Positions 33,421 through 42,512 of a DNA stretch of 64,000 nucleotides are shown here, piece by piece; the first letter of the stretch is position 1; every line of letters begins with the position of its first letter. The notes beneath the pieces were generated by a model that saw only the letters and a list, made by a program, of their open reading frames with translations, was not told the origin of the DNA and made no database searches. The DNA is from Paenarthrobacter sp. DKR-5 (GTDB lineage: Bacteria > Actinomycetota > Actinomycetes > Actinomycetales > Micrococcaceae): the NCBI RefSeq assembly GCF_018531425.1, contig NZ_JAHBOI010000005.1, positions 363,971 to 427,970 on the forward strand, given 5' to 3'. Made by a program: the position numbers and the translations under genes.

Positions 33421-33506
33421 GGGCTGCGGGTTGCCTCCCCAAGCGCTTACGGCAGTCAAAGCTTGCCGTGCGTGAGGGCAAAGAATGTAAAACCCCTGAA
33501 AACTGA

Positions 33507-33579
33507 GCCTCCTGCCGGAATCGAACCGGCGACCTTCTCATTACGAGTGAGACGCTCTACCGACTGAGCTAAGGAGGCC
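33507..33579 (-). tRNA. tRNA-Thr (anticodon CGT)
   Basis: The minus strand gives acceptor GCCTCCT paired with AGGAGGC, D arm TAGCTCAGTCGGTAGAGC, anticodon loop CTCGTAA (CGT), and T loop GGTTCGATTCC. Discriminator T, no encoded CCA. It reads ACG codons. Confidence 0.97.
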
Positions 33580-34113
33580 TGCGGTCGAGCCGGGAGTGTA
33601 CCGGCGCCGTCACGCAAGAGATAACTGTATAAGAGCCGCGGGGCACGGTCAAAACAGCTCCCGGCGGCTCCGCCACGGCTTGCACCATGAAAGATTAGCG
33701 GGCCCCCAGCTGCCCGCTAAGCCTCCCCGGGTGCCAGGGTGGCGGCTCCCGCGGAAGCAGTTCGACCGCGGCAGTGTCTCTGCGCTCGGTGGCGGCCGGC
33801 CCGTGCCGGCGTGGCGGCGGTCCTCGATCCGTTCCCTTCAGGGGCCGGCTAGAGAACCACTGTCACACCGCGGAACGCCGCTCGCGTCAGGTCAACGCCC
33901 GGTCTGGTCTGCTTCCGGAAGTTAAGAGCGCGGTTCCCGCGGCCCATGACGCGGTTTCGGGAAGAAATTTCTCCAGCCCTCTCCGCGAGGACGTTTGAGT
34001 TCTGTTCATCCGGCGTCCGTGCCGGATTCAGCCGCCGGCCCGCGGCGGCGGCGAGCATTCTTCCTAACCGCGGCGCCAGCAGGGCAGCCGCAGCCGAGGG
34101 AGGTGCGCCGATA
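33580..34113. other. 534-bp intergenic region without a recognisable gene
   Basis: All six frames were read and none gives a plausible product. The only structure is a 9-bp hairpin at 33695-33720 (TTAGCGGGC ... GCCCGCTAA). The last 20 bases hold the GGGAGGT ribosome site of the HAD gene. It may contain the promoters of tRNA-Thr (minus) and of the HAD hydrolase (plus). Confidence 0.55.
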
Positions 34114-34818
34114 ATGGCCACAAAGTGCGGGCAGCAGCCGCTGCGCCTGGCGGTACTGGACATGGCGGGAACGACTATCGCCGACGACGGTCTGGTCGAA
34201 CGCGCCTTCGCGGAGGCATTCGCGTCCCAGGGTGTTCCGGCCGGAAGCCCGGCCCACGACGCGATGATGGAGCGGGCCCGGCTGACCATGGGAACCGCCC
34301 GGATCAGCGTCTTCAACGACCTGCTGCCCCGTGACCAGGCGGCGCGGGCCAACAGCATGTTCGAATCGGCCTACGACCGGATCATTGCGGAGTCCGGGGT
34401 TGCTGCCGTGGCGGGGGCCGAGACGGCCATTGGCGAACTGCGCGACGCCGGGATGCAGGTCTGCCTGACCACAGGGTTCGCCCGTCGCACTCAGAACAGG
34501 ATCCTGGAATCACTCGGCTGGATGGGCCTGGCGGATCTGAGCCTGTGCCCGGACGACGCCGGCCGGGGCCGCCCGTTCCCGGACATGATCCTCACGGCCG
34601 TCCTTGCCCTCGACCTGCCGGACGTGCGGGAAGTCCTCGTCGTGGGGGACAGCAGCGCGGACATGCTGGCCGGCCGCCGCGCGGGCTCACGCGCCGTCGT
34701 CGGAGTCCTCACCGGGGCCCACCGGGAGGATGCCCTGCGCGCGGCCGGCGCCGACGACGTCGTCCCCTCCATCCGCGAAGTTCCGGCCTTGGTGAGGGCG
34801 GCCGCTCCCGTCAGCTAG
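34114..34818 (+). CDS. HAD-superfamily phosphonatase-like hydrolase
   Basis: The 234-residue protein has motif I LAVLDMAGTT (Asp16, with Ala at +2 as in phosphonatases), motif II in CLTTGF (Thr), and motif IV VVGDSSADMLAGRRAG. The helical cap lies at about 30-95. Length and motif I match the phosphonatase-like HAD group. Genuine phosphonoacetaldehyde hydrolase uses a cap lysine to form a Schiff base. In the equivalent cap segment TMGTARISVF the lysine is not present, so the substrate is probably an ordinary phosphoester. ATG 34114 has GGGAGGT 9 bases upstream. Confidence 0.8.
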   Translation: MATKCGQQPLRLAVLDMAGTTIADDGLVERAFAEAFASQGVPAGSPAHDAMMERARLTMGTARISVFNDLLPRDQAARANSMFESAYDRIIAESGVAAVAGAETAIGELRDAGMQVCLTTGFARRTQNRILESLGWMGLADLSLCPDDAGRGRPFPDMILTAVLALDLPDVREVLVVGDSSADMLAGRRAGSRAVVGVLTGAHREDALRAAGADDVVPSIREVPALVRAAAPVS

Positions 34819-34839
34819 CGGAAAGCCCAGCTCTCCGGC

Positions 34840-36399
34840 TTAGCACTGGGTCTTGTCGGCCGGCACCTTGCCGTCCACCAGATAGCCGTCGACGGCGTTG
34901 TCCACGCAGGTGTTGGACCGGCCGTAGGCTGTGTGGCCGTCGCCCTTCCACGAGACCAGCACGCCCGAGGCGAGCTGGTTGCGCAGCGAGACCGCCCACG
35001 GGTACGGCGTGGCCGGATCGTCACTGGTCCCGACCACGACGATCGGCGCCGACCCGGCGGCGGTAATCCGGTGCGGCTTGCTCTTGGGCGGGTAGGGCCA
35101 GTCCTGGCAGTTGTTGCCGGCCAGATAGTAGCCCAGCGTCGGGGAGGCCTTCATCAGCTCCTTTTGGTCCTTGCGCAGCACGGCCAGGTCGCTCACGCTC
35201 GGGTAGTCCAGACAGCCGATCGCCGTGAATGCCTCGTTTGAATTCGAGGTGTAGTGGCCGTTCTCGTCGCGGTCGGCGCTGAAGTCGGAGAGCGCGAGCA
35301 TCGCGGTGGGGTCGCCCTTGAGGGCGTCGCCCAGCGCCTGTTCCAGCAGGCTCCAGGTGGCGGTGTCGTAGAGCGGGACGATCAGGCCGCTGACGAACAT
35401 GTTCGCCGTCACCTCGCGGCCGTCCTGGGCGCGCATCGGGTGCTTCAGGATTGAGTCGAGCAGGTTCTGGATATCCTTGATGCTGCTGTCGACCGTCCCG
35501 GACAGCGGGCACCCGGACTGTTTCAGGCAGTTGGCGGTCCAGTTCCGCAGCGCCTTTTCGAAGCCGGCGGCCTGGCCGAGGGTGAGTTCCTCGTTGCCCA
35601 GGGCCGGGTCCACCGCACCGTCGAGCACCACCCGGCCGGTGTTCTTCGGGAACAGCTCCGCGTAGGTCGCGCCGAGGAAGGTTCCGTAGGAGAAGCCGAG
35701 GTAGTTCAGCTTCGCGTCGTTGGCCGTGGCGCGCAGGATGTCCATGTCCTTGGCGGCGCTGATGGTGTCCACCTGCCCGAGGACCGGCCCGGTCCTGGCC
35801 TTGCACTGCGCGTTGAAGGCGTCCGCGTCCGCCTTCGCCCGGGCCATGTCGGCATCCGAGTTCAGGTCGTACATCTTCGCGCGGTATGCGTCCTGGCCCT
35901 TGTCGTCCAGGCACTGCACGGGGGCGGAGCGCTTCACGCCGCGGGGATCGAAGCCGATCACGTCGTAGGCCCGGCGCACCTTCTGCGAGATCTTCGACGC
36001 CGCGCCCTGCAGCACGAAGTCGTAGCCGGAGGCGCCGGGGCCGCCCGGGTTGACGAGCAGGCTGCCGAGCTTTTGGCCGGAGGCAGGGAGCTTGATCGCC
36101 GCGATCTCGATGCTGCCGCCGTCGGGCTTCGCGTAGTCGAGCGGCACCTTGACCTTGGCGCACTGGAACGTCTTCTCGCACGGGCTCCACGCCACCGACT
36201 GCGAGTAGAACGGCTTGAGGTCCTCCGGCGCTCCGGCAACCGCGGTCGCCTGCGGCGTCGTCGTTGCTCCGCCCTGCGTGCCGCCCGGGAGCAGGCTGCA
36301 GGCCGAGAGCACGGCGGCGGCCGCTGCCGCGGTCGCGGAGAGTGCCAGGGCGCGCCACCGGCGTCCGGGGCGGGATCGATGGGGGCGCTGCGGGGTCAC
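34840..36399 (-). CDS. Secreted lipoprotein alpha/beta hydrolase (TAP-type tripeptidyl aminopeptidase-like)
   Basis: This 519-residue protein has a signal peptide ending in a lipobox LSAC (Cys34), so it should be tethered to the outer face of the membrane. The alpha/beta hydrolase catalytic serine is Ser237 in GFSYGT. The late GTSDDPATPYPWA (acid) and GDGHTAYG (His) complete the triad. The C-terminal domain NTCVDNAVDGYLVDG matches the TAP-like C-terminal domain, including paired cysteines. Streptomyces relatives release tripeptides from protein N-termini. It faces away from the HAD gene and lies upstream of holB on the same strand but 24 bp apart, so co-transcription is possible. Confidence 0.9.
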   Translation of the reverse strand: MTPQRPHRSRPGRRWRALALSATAAAAAAVLSACSLLPGGTQGGATTTPQATAVAGAPEDLKPFYSQSVAWSPCEKTFQCAKVKVPLDYAKPDGGSIEIAAIKLPASGQKLGSLLVNPGGPGASGYDFVLQGAASKISQKVRRAYDVIGFDPRGVKRSAPVQCLDDKGQDAYRAKMYDLNSDADMARAKADADAFNAQCKARTGPVLGQVDTISAAKDMDILRATANDAKLNYLGFSYGTFLGATYAELFPKNTGRVVLDGAVDPALGNEELTLGQAAGFEKALRNWTANCLKQSGCPLSGTVDSSIKDIQNLLDSILKHPMRAQDGREVTANMFVSGLIVPLYDTATWSLLEQALGDALKGDPTAMLALSDFSADRDENGHYTSNSNEAFTAIGCLDYPSVSDLAVLRKDQKELMKASPTLGYYLAGNNCQDWPYPPKSKPHRITAAGSAPIVVVGTSDDPATPYPWAVSLRNQLASGVLVSWKGDGHTAYGRSNTCVDNAVDGYLVDGKVPADKTQC

Positions 36400-36424
36400 A
36401 CTGTTCTCCTGGGGTCCGGCCGGT

Positions 36425-37567
36425 CTACAACAGGCTGACGGTCATGGCTTCGACCGCGAGCAAAGGGGCGACGTTGGTCGTGGTCACCCGTTTGCGGGTC
36501 GAATTGACCGCGTCCATCCGGGCGAGGGTGGTTTCCGGCCTTCCGGAGCCCGCGTAGCGCGAGAGGTCCTCGCGCAGCGGCTCGTTGACCAGTTCGACGG
36601 CGTTGCCGAGCTGGATCATCAGTACGTCGCGGTAGAAGGAGAGCAGGTCCGTCAGGGCCCGGTCCAGATAGTCGGTCACGGAGCGCTTGGCCCGGCGCTT
36701 CTGGTCCTCTTCCAGGCCTCGGATCTGGCTGCGCATGGACGGCGGCAGCGGGCCCTTTTCGGGTGCCCCCAGCGAGCGCAGCAGCATTTCCCGTTCCTCG
36801 GCGTCGCGCTGTTCGTTCGAGCTGGCGGCCTCCGCGGTGGCCAGCTCCACCAGGTTGGCGGCGGCCACCATGGCGGCCGAGACGCCGTCGAGTCCGAGCG
36901 GGAGGCGGACGATCCGGTCGCGCCGGCGCCGGGACTCTTCGTCCTGGGCCAGCCTTCGGGCCACGCCCACGTGGCTCTGCGCGGCCCGGGCCGCAGCCCG
37001 CGCGAGCTCCGGGTCGATGCCGTCACGGCGCACCAGCAGGTCGGCCACGTCCTCCACCGGCGGGACCCGCAGGCTCACGGCCCGGCACCGCGAGCGGATC
37101 GTCACCAGGACGTCGGCGGGGCTGGGGGCGCAGAGCAGCCAGATGGTCCGGGTTGGAGGCTCTTCGATGGCCTTGAGCAGCACATTCGTGGTGCGCTCGG
37201 GCATGCGGTCTGCGTCCTCGACGATTACCACGCGCCAGCGGCCGGAGGACGGCTTGTCCTGGGCCTTGGTGACCAGCTCGCGGGCCTCCTGGATGGTGAT
37301 GATGGACTTCTCCGTGGCCACGAAGGTCACGTCGGCATGCGTGCGGGCCATCACCGTGTGGCAGGCGTGGCACCGGCCGCAGCCGCGGTCCTCAAGCCGG
37401 TCCTGCTCGCAGAGCAAACCAGCTGCGAACGCGCGGGCGGCGTTGGAACGGCCGGACCCGGGCGGACCGGTGAAGAGCCAGGCGTGGTTCGGGACCGGCG
37501 CCGCGGCGGCGGCCCGCAGCTGTTCGACGACGGGCGCCTGGCCTGAGAGGTCCTCCCAGACACTCAT
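36425..37567 (-). CDS. holB: DNA polymerase III subunit delta prime
   Basis: The 380-residue clamp-loader subunit has an AAA+ fold: LFTGPPGSGRSNAARAFA (Walker A variant near 32-47), a zinc-binding cluster CGRCHACH near 61, VVIVEDADRM (Walker B-like) and an SRC segment (IRSRCR, sensor 1). The C-terminal helical domain (RGLEEDQKRRAKRSVTDYLDRALTDLLSFYRDVL) binds the other loader subunits. It overlaps tmk by 4 bases, the usual actinobacterial pair. Confidence 0.95.
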   Translation of the reverse strand: MSVWEDLSGQAPVVEQLRAAAAAPVPNHAWLFTGPPGSGRSNAARAFAAGLLCEQDRLEDRGCGRCHACHTVMARTHADVTFVATEKSIITIQEARELVTKAQDKPSSGRWRVVIVEDADRMPERTTNVLLKAIEEPPTRTIWLLCAPSPADVLVTIRSRCRAVSLRVPPVEDVADLLVRRDGIDPELARAAARAAQSHVGVARRLAQDEESRRRRDRIVRLPLGLDGVSAAMVAAANLVELATAEAASSNEQRDAEEREMLLRSLGAPEKGPLPPSMRSQIRGLEEDQKRRAKRSVTDYLDRALTDLLSFYRDVLMIQLGNAVELVNEPLREDLSRYAGSGRPETTLARMDAVNSTRKRVTTTNVAPLLAVEAMTVSLL

Positions 37568-38274
37568 TGCGCGACGCTTCCGCGGCCGGCAAGCAGCTGC
37601 TCCACCCGTTCGAGGATGGCGGCGGCAAGCTGGTCGACGGGGGAGTGCGCGTCGAGCACCAGATAGCTTTCGGGAGCGGCCGCAGCGAGGTCGAGGAAGG
37701 CATTGCGGATCCGCTGGTGGAACTCATCCGGCTCCGACTCCAGCCGGTCCTCCGCCGCAGCGCCGGCGGTGCGGCGGTGCCGTCCGTGGGCCGGGTGCAC
37801 GTCAAGGAGCACCGTCAGGTCCGGCCAGAGCCCGTTGGTGGCCCAGCCGTTCAGGGCCTTCACGTCGCCGGTCCCGAGCGAACGGCCGGCGCCCTGGTAC
37901 GCGACCGAGGAATCGATGTAGCGGTCGGTCACCACCACTTCGCCGCGCTCGAGCGCGGGCCGGATCACCTGCTCCGCGTGGGCGGCGCGGGAGGCCGCGA
38001 AGAGCAGCGCCTCGGTACGTGCGTCAATGGCTCCGTGCCCGTGGTCGAGCACCAAGGAACGCAGCTTCTCACCGATCTGCGTCCCGCCCGGCTCCCGGGT
38101 GGCCAGCACCGTCAGGCCGCGCCGCGTCAGTTCCTGGCACAACAGCCCGGTCTGCGTGGACTTTCCGGCCCCGTCCCCGCCCTCGAAGGCGATGAACAGG
38201 CCGCGCCCGGAGGCTCCCTTGGGGGGAACGGAGCCGGCGGAAGGAAGGCCGGACGGCTGGCTGGGAAGAGTCAC
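37564..38274 (-). CDS. tmk: Thymidylate kinase
   Basis: This 236-residue kinase phosphorylates dTMP to dTDP. The P-loop FEGGDGAGKST lies at 29-39, the DR(Y/F) motif appears in VTDRYIDSSVAYQGAGR, and the lid and TMP-binding segments follow (WPDLTVLLDVHPAHGRHR). The N-terminal 25 residues are an extension that is not needed for catalysis. The 3' end overlaps holB (ATGA). The start is ATG 38274, 59 bp from the divergent gene. Confidence 0.96.
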   Translation of the reverse strand: MTLPSQPSGLPSAGSVPPKGASGRGLFIAFEGGDGAGKSTQTGLLCQELTRRGLTVLATREPGGTQIGEKLRSLVLDHGHGAIDARTEALLFAASRAAHAEQVIRPALERGEVVVTDRYIDSSVAYQGAGRSLGTGDVKALNGWATNGLWPDLTVLLDVHPAHGRHRRTAGAAAEDRLESEPDEFHQRIRNAFLDLAAAAPESYLVLDAHSPVDQLAAAILERVEQLLAGRGSVAQ

Positions 38275-38333
38275 GTTAACAGCCTAGCGACATTTAGTTT
38301 TCCGGACCGTTGCGCCCCGGCTAGCCTTGGGGC

Positions 38334-39488
38334 ATGAATGCTGCCGAGGACTCCCGCCTCCTGCTTGCTCCGGACACCGTCGTCGTCTCCGCCGGCAGGC
38401 CCGCCCGCGAGCATGACGCGCCGGTGAACCCGCCCATCGTCCTGTCCTCCACCTATGTCGGCACGGGCACCGTGGTCGACGGTGACAGGGCCTACGGGCG
38501 CTACTCCAACCCGTCGTGGGACCCGTTTGAGCAGGCCCTGGCCCAGCTCGAGGGCGCCGAACTGCCGGCGCTGCTCTACGCCTCCGGCCTGGCCGCCGTC
38601 TCTTCGGCGCTGTCCCTCGTGCCGGCCGGCGGGACGCTGGTGATGCCCCGGCACAGCTACCAGGGTGCGCTGGTGATGGCCTCCGAACTGGCGCAGCGCG
38701 GGGCGCTGATTCTGAAGACCGTGGATATCGCCGACACCGAGGCGGTCGAGGCGGTTCTGGCCGAGGGGCAGGTCAGCATGCTGTGGCTGGAGAGTCCGAC
38801 CAACCCGATGCTCGAGATTGCCGACGTGCCGCGTTTGGCGGGTGCGGCCCGCGCGGCCGGCGCCCTGGTCGTCGCGGACAACACCTTCTCCACGCCGCTG
38901 GTGCAGCGGCCGCTGGAAGCCGGCGCCGACGTCGTGCTCCACTCGGTCACGAAATACCTGGCCGGGCATTCCGACGTCGTGCTCGGCGCCCTTGTCACCT
39001 CCAATGCGGAGCTGCGGGCGGAGCTGCTGCACCACCGGTCCATCCATGGCGGGATCGCCGGGCCGTTCGAGGCGTGGCTCGCGCTGCGTGGGCTGCGTAC
39101 CCTGGCGCTGCGCATCGAGCGGTCTCAGGCATCTGCCGCGGAGCTGGCCCTCCGGCTTCAGCAGCACCCGCAGGTGGACGGCGTGCGCTATCCCGGCCTC
39201 GCAACGGACCCCGGCCATGACCGCGCCAAGGCACAGATGGACGGCTTCGGTTCGATCCTGGGCATCGAGGTGGCCGGCGGCCAAGTGGCAGCGGAGAAGG
39301 TCGTGGAGGCCCTGCAGCTCTGGGTGCCGGCGACATCCCTCGGCGGTGTGGAGTCGCTGATCGAGCGGCGCCGCCGCCATGCGAACGAGCCGGCGTCCGT
39401 GCCGGCGAACTTCCTGCGGCTCAGCGTCGGCATCGAGAATGTCGAGGACCTGTGGGCGGACCTGCGCCAGGCGCTGGACGCGCTGTAG
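38334..39488 (+). CDS. Cystathionine gamma-synthase/lyase family PLP enzyme
   Basis: This fold-type I PLP enzyme of 384 residues belongs to the Cys/Met metabolism family. The PLP lysine is Lys207 in HSVTKYLAGHSDVVLGA, preceded by the TNPMLEIADV and VADNTFSTPLVQRPL segments. YGRYSNPSWDPFE matches the phosphate-clamp Tyr/Arg region of the partner subunit. The C-terminal SLGGVESLIE segment contacts substrate. It joins an activated homoserine to cysteine, or runs the reverse reaction; synthase versus lyase cannot be separated by eye. It stands as a single gene divergent from tmk. Confidence 0.88.
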   Translation: MNAAEDSRLLLAPDTVVVSAGRPAREHDAPVNPPIVLSSTYVGTGTVVDGDRAYGRYSNPSWDPFEQALAQLEGAELPALLYASGLAAVSSALSLVPAGGTLVMPRHSYQGALVMASELAQRGALILKTVDIADTEAVEAVLAEGQVSMLWLESPTNPMLEIADVPRLAGAARAAGALVVADNTFSTPLVQRPLEAGADVVLHSVTKYLAGHSDVVLGALVTSNAELRAELLHHRSIHGGIAGPFEAWLALRGLRTLALRIERSQASAAELALRLQQHPQVDGVRYPGLATDPGHDRAKAQMDGFGSILGIEVAGGQVAAEKVVEALQLWVPATSLGGVESLIERRRRHANEPASVPANFLRLSVGIENVEDLWADLRQALDAL

Positions 39489-39547
39489 CCGGACAGCGCC
39501 GTCGGGCACGTGCCCTGCGGCGGGGGAGAAACCGCTAGGCTTTGGGT

Positions 39548-39886
39548 GTGCTCATCAATCTTGTGACGTACTGGGTCTACCTGCTGCTGACCCTGGTGTG
39601 CTCCGCCATCGAGGTGTGGGCCCTGGTGCACTGCCTGAGCACGCGCTCGCTCGACTTCCAGCGGGCGTTCAAGCGGACCAAGGGCTTCTGGGGCGGCCTG
39701 ACCGCAGCCGCCGTCGTGGCCGGTTTCCTCACCAACCCGCGGCCGATCGGCCTTGACGTCCTTCCCCTCTTCTTCCAGCTCGCCGCCGTGACGGCGGCCG
39801 GCGTGTATCTCGCGGACGTGCGCCCGGCGGTGCAGGAGGCTCGCCGCGGCGGCCGCGGCTCACAGGGTCCCTACGGCCCCTGGTGA
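39548..39886 (+). CDS. DUF2516 family small membrane protein
   Basis: The 112-residue product has three hydrophobic helices (LINLVTYWVYLLLTLVCSAIEVWALVHCL, GGLTAAAVVAGFL and VLPLFFQLAAVTAAGVYLADV). The central FQRAFKRTKGFW is basic. This is the standard DUF2516 layout, conserved in actinobacteria and of unknown function. GTG 39548 is preferred, with TTG 39542 possible; no strong ribosome site was seen. Confidence 0.8.
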   Translation: MLINLVTYWVYLLLTLVCSAIEVWALVHCLSTRSLDFQRAFKRTKGFWGGLTAAAVVAGFLTNPRPIGLDVLPLFFQLAAVTAAGVYLADVRPAVQEARRGGRGSQGPYGPW

Positions 39887-39938
39887 TCCGGCGCGGCTTA
39901 GGGCGGCTGCCCAAGGCGGATGCCCTGGCTAGGACATT

Positions 39939-40799
39939 CTAGGCGGGGGCGACAGCGTCCCAGGCCACGGTGACTTCGCCGAGCCGCCAGCGTGCCGGGC
40001 CGTCCAGCAGCGGCCACCCGGCGTCGGCGACCGTCCGGCAGGCGGTGACGAATCGCTGCCGGTTGCCGAAGGATGCCAGCGGGGCAGCTTCCAGCCACGC
40101 GCGGTCCAGCGCCTGCAGATACTCGTGGATCCGCTCACCCGGGACATTGCGGTGGATCAGCGCCTTGGGCAGCCGCTCGGCGACATCGGAGGGCAGCACG
40201 AAAGCACCGAAACGCAGCGAAATCGTCAGTGAGACGGGCCCTTGGTCATCCAGGGCCGCCCACGAGGACCGCCGGCCGATCTCGTCGCACGTCCCGTCCA
40301 CGAACAGACCGCCCGGGGCCAGCCTGGATTGCACCAGCGCCCAGTGCTCGGCCACCTCCGCCTCGTCGTACTGGCGCAGCACGTTGAAGGCACGCACGAC
40401 GACGGGCTGCCGCCGGGTGGGAATCTCGAAACCGCCCTGCCGGAACATGAGCCCCGGCCGCTCCAGCGGCAGGGCCGCACGCACGCGCTCGGGCTCAATT
40501 TCGATGCCGACCACCCGCACCTCGGGCTGGACGCGGCTGAGGCGTTCGTGGAGTTCGACGGCGGTGGTCGGGGAGGCCCCGTAGCCAAGATCGACGACGA
40601 GCGGGCGACCATGCCGCCTCAGGCGCCAGCCCTGCGGGCCGGCAAGCCAGCGGTCCACCCGGCGCAGGCGGTTGGGGTTGGTGGTGCCGCGGGTCACGGT
40701 GCCGACGGGCCGTCCCGGCCGTCTGGTTCTCGCTCCCTGCACGCCGTTAAGCGTAGCGGGACGGAAGCCCCCTCCCTTGCACGGTGTGCCACCGTTCAC
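39939..40799 (-). CDS. Class I SAM-dependent methyltransferase
   Basis: The protein (up to 286 residues) has a SAM-binding fold: [20 protein letters not shown] (motif I), [13 protein letters not shown] (motif II with acidic ribose-binding Glu), and a central [28 protein letters not shown] and the rest follow the small-molecule/nucleic-acid methyltransferase layout. The target is unknown. The start is uncertain: GTG 40799 opens the frame, but GTG 40742 is equally possible and neither has a clear ribosome site. It is divergent from gpmA. Confidence 0.8.
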   Translation of the reverse strand: MNGGTPCKGGGFRPATLNGVQGARTRRPGRPVGTVTRGTTNPNRLRRVDRWLAGPQGWRLRRHGRPLVVDLGYGASPTTAVELHERLSRVQPEVRVVGIEIEPERVRAALPLERPGLMFRQGGFEIPTRRQPVVVRAFNVLRQYDEAEVAEHWALVQSRLAPGGLFVDGTCDEIGRRSSWAALDDQGPVSLTISLRFGAFVLPSDVAERLPKALIHRNVPGERIHEYLQALDRAWLEAAPLASFGNRQRFVTACRTVADAGWPLLDGPARWRLGEVTVAWDAVAPA

Positions 40800-40849
40800 A
40801 GTTCGGCCGCGATGTGCGGGCCCTTCGGCCGATGGGGCAGACTTATGCC

Positions 40850-41599
40850 ATGACCACTTACAAGTTGATTCTGCTGCGACATGGCCACAGCGAATGGAAC
40901 GCGAAGAACCTCTTCACCGGGTGGGTGGATGTGGACCTCAACGACCAGGGCCGCGCCGAGGCCGTCCGCGGCGGCGAGCTGCTGGTGGAGAACAACCTCC
41001 TGCCGGACATTGTCTACACCTCGCGCCAGAAGCGCGCCATCAACACCGCCAATCTGGCCCTCGCGGCCGCCGACCGCGGCTGGATCGACGTCAAGCGCAG
41101 CTGGCGCCTGAACGAGCGCCACTACGGTGCGCTGCAGGGCAAGGACAAGGCGCAGACCCTGGCCGAATTCGGCGAGGAGCAGTTCATGACCTGGCGCCGG
41201 TCCTACGACACCCCGCCGCCGCCCCTGCCGGACGACAGCGAGTTCTCCCAGGTAGGGGACCCGCGGTACGCCGAACTCGGCAACGACATTCCCCGGACGG
41301 AATGCCTCAAGGACGTGCTGAACCGGCTGCTGCCGTACTGGGAATCGGACATCTCCAAGGACGTGAAGGCGGGCAAGACCGTGCTGATCGCCGCCCACGG
41401 CAACAGCCTGCGCGCGCTCGTGAAGCACCTGGACGGGATCAGCGACGAGGACATCGCCGGCCTGAACATCCCCACCGGCATCCCGCTGGTGTACGAACTT
41501 GACGAGGACCTCAAGCCGGTCAAGCGCGGCGGGACCTACCTGGACCCGGAAGCAGCCGCAGCCTCGATCGAAGCGGTCAAGAACCAGGGCAAGAAGTAG
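40850..41599 (+). CDS. gpmA: 2,3-bisphosphoglycerate-dependent phosphoglycerate mutase
   Basis: The glycolytic/gluconeogenic enzyme interconverts 3- and 2-phosphoglycerate. [10 protein letters not shown] (phosphohistidine), GWVDVDLND, the [16 protein letters not shown] segment and [10 protein letters not shown] near the C-terminus identify the dPGM class. The length of 249 is exactly normal. ATG 40850 starts the family N-terminus [12 protein letters not shown]; the upstream open codons are not used. A 17-bp terminator follows. Confidence 0.97.
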   Translation: MTTYKLILLRHGHSEWNAKNLFTGWVDVDLNDQGRAEAVRGGELLVENNLLPDIVYTSRQKRAINTANLALAAADRGWIDVKRSWRLNERHYGALQGKDKAQTLAEFGEEQFMTWRRSYDTPPPPLPDDSEFSQVGDPRYAELGNDIPRTECLKDVLNRLLPYWESDISKDVKAGKTVLIAAHGNSLRALVKHLDGISDEDIAGLNIPTGIPLVYELDEDLKPVKRGGTYLDPEAAAASIEAVKNQGKK

Positions 41600-41610
41600 C
41601 GGTAAGAGCA

Positions 41611-41648
41611 AACGGCGGGGCGGATCCTTTCGGATCCGCCCCGCCGTT
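41611..41648. terminator. 17-bp terminator between gpmA and phoU
   Basis: AACGGCGGGGCGGATCC and its complement enclose a 4-base loop (TTTC). It begins 11 bases after the gpmA stop and 27 bp before the convergent phoU stop, so it can serve both. Confidence 0.75.
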
Positions 41649-41675
41649 CGTGTTGCTGCACGGTGTGTCCTGCGG

Positions 41676-42338
41676 CTACTGGTGCGTGAAGCCCTCGGGC
41701 TGCCACTGGCCGGTGACCAGATAGGTGACCTTGCGGGCGACCGAGACCCCGTGGTCCGCGAAACGTTCGAAGTAACGGCTGGCCAGGGCGACGTCGACCG
41801 TCGTCGAGGGGGACTCAGCCCAGTCGGCCGCGGCGATGGCTTTGAACACGCTCAGGTGCAGTTCGTCCACGCGGGCGTCAGCGGACTGGATCTCCGTGGC
41901 CAGGGCCAGTTCGCGGGTCTCCAGCAGGCGGGTGACCTTCTTGGCGATGTCGATGTCCAGATGAGCGAGCTCCCGGAACGTCTCGGCCAGCGGGCCAGGA
42001 ATGACGTTCGCGGGGTAGCGCAGGCGGGCGAGTTGGGCCACATGCCGGGCCAGGTCTCCCATGCGCTCCAGTGAGGCGCTCATTCGCAGCGCGCCGACGA
42101 TCATGCGCAGGTCGCTGGCGACGGGTCCCTGCAGGGCGAGGATGTCGATGGCGCGCTCATCGAGGTCGTTCTGGAGGAAGTCGATCCGTGCGTCGGCCGC
42201 AATCACATCCTGCGCCAGTTCCGTGTCAGCGCTTTCGAAGGCGGTGACGGCCTTCTCCATTGCCTCGGAGACGAGGGTGCCGATCTCGATCAGCTCTTCG
42301 CCAACCTGGGTCAGCTCGGCCTGGAATACCTTGCGCAC
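41676..42338 (-). CDS. phoU: Phosphate transport/signalling regulator PhoU
   Basis: This 220-residue, all-helical protein consists of two three-helix PhoU repeats, each with the metal motif E/D-x-x-x-D (AADARIDFLQNDLDERAIDILAL; SADARVDELHLSVFKAI) and the paired SASLERMGDLARHVAQLARL and ASRYFERFADHGVSVARKVTYL segments. It links phosphate uptake to the sensor kinase. It is divergent from senX3-regX3, with PHO-box-like repeats between them. ATG 42338 is the start. Confidence 0.95.
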   Translation of the reverse strand: MRKVFQAELTQVGEELIEIGTLVSEAMEKAVTAFESADTELAQDVIAADARIDFLQNDLDERAIDILALQGPVASDLRMIVGALRMSASLERMGDLARHVAQLARLRYPANVIPGPLAETFRELAHLDIDIAKKVTRLLETRELALATEIQSADARVDELHLSVFKAIAAADWAESPSTTVDVALASRYFERFADHGVSVARKVTYLVTGQWQPEGFTHQ

Positions 42339-42431
42339 GGAAAAGTCCTTTCACTGATGTACCTCTGCCACAGCAGAGCTGCCACAGTCCTGCCGGCCAG
42401 AATTCCAGTGCCAGGTGAACAGACCGGCACG

Positions 42432-42453
42432 GTTAAATGAACGTTAGTTGAAC
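42432..42453. promoter_or_regulatory. PHO-box-like 11-bp direct repeats (RegX3 site candidate)
   Basis: Two adjacent 11-mers GTTAAATGAAC and GTTAGTTGAAC (on the minus strand GTTCAACTAAC then GTTCATTTAAC) match the actinobacterial PHO-box layout of tandem 11-bp GTTCA units. A further TGAAC at 42416-42420 keeps the same register two turns away. The site lies 60 bp from senX3 and 94 bp from phoU. Confidence 0.6.
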
Positions 42454-42512
42454 CGTGCCGGGATTGTCATTCCTGCAGATCCCGGGCGTTTTCATGAGCA
42501 TAAGCTAGAGGC

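Noticed and set aside
33849..34358. 169-codon minus-strand frame before and across the HAD gene
   Set aside because: Antisense shadow of the HAD gene with no ribosome site or recognisable domain.
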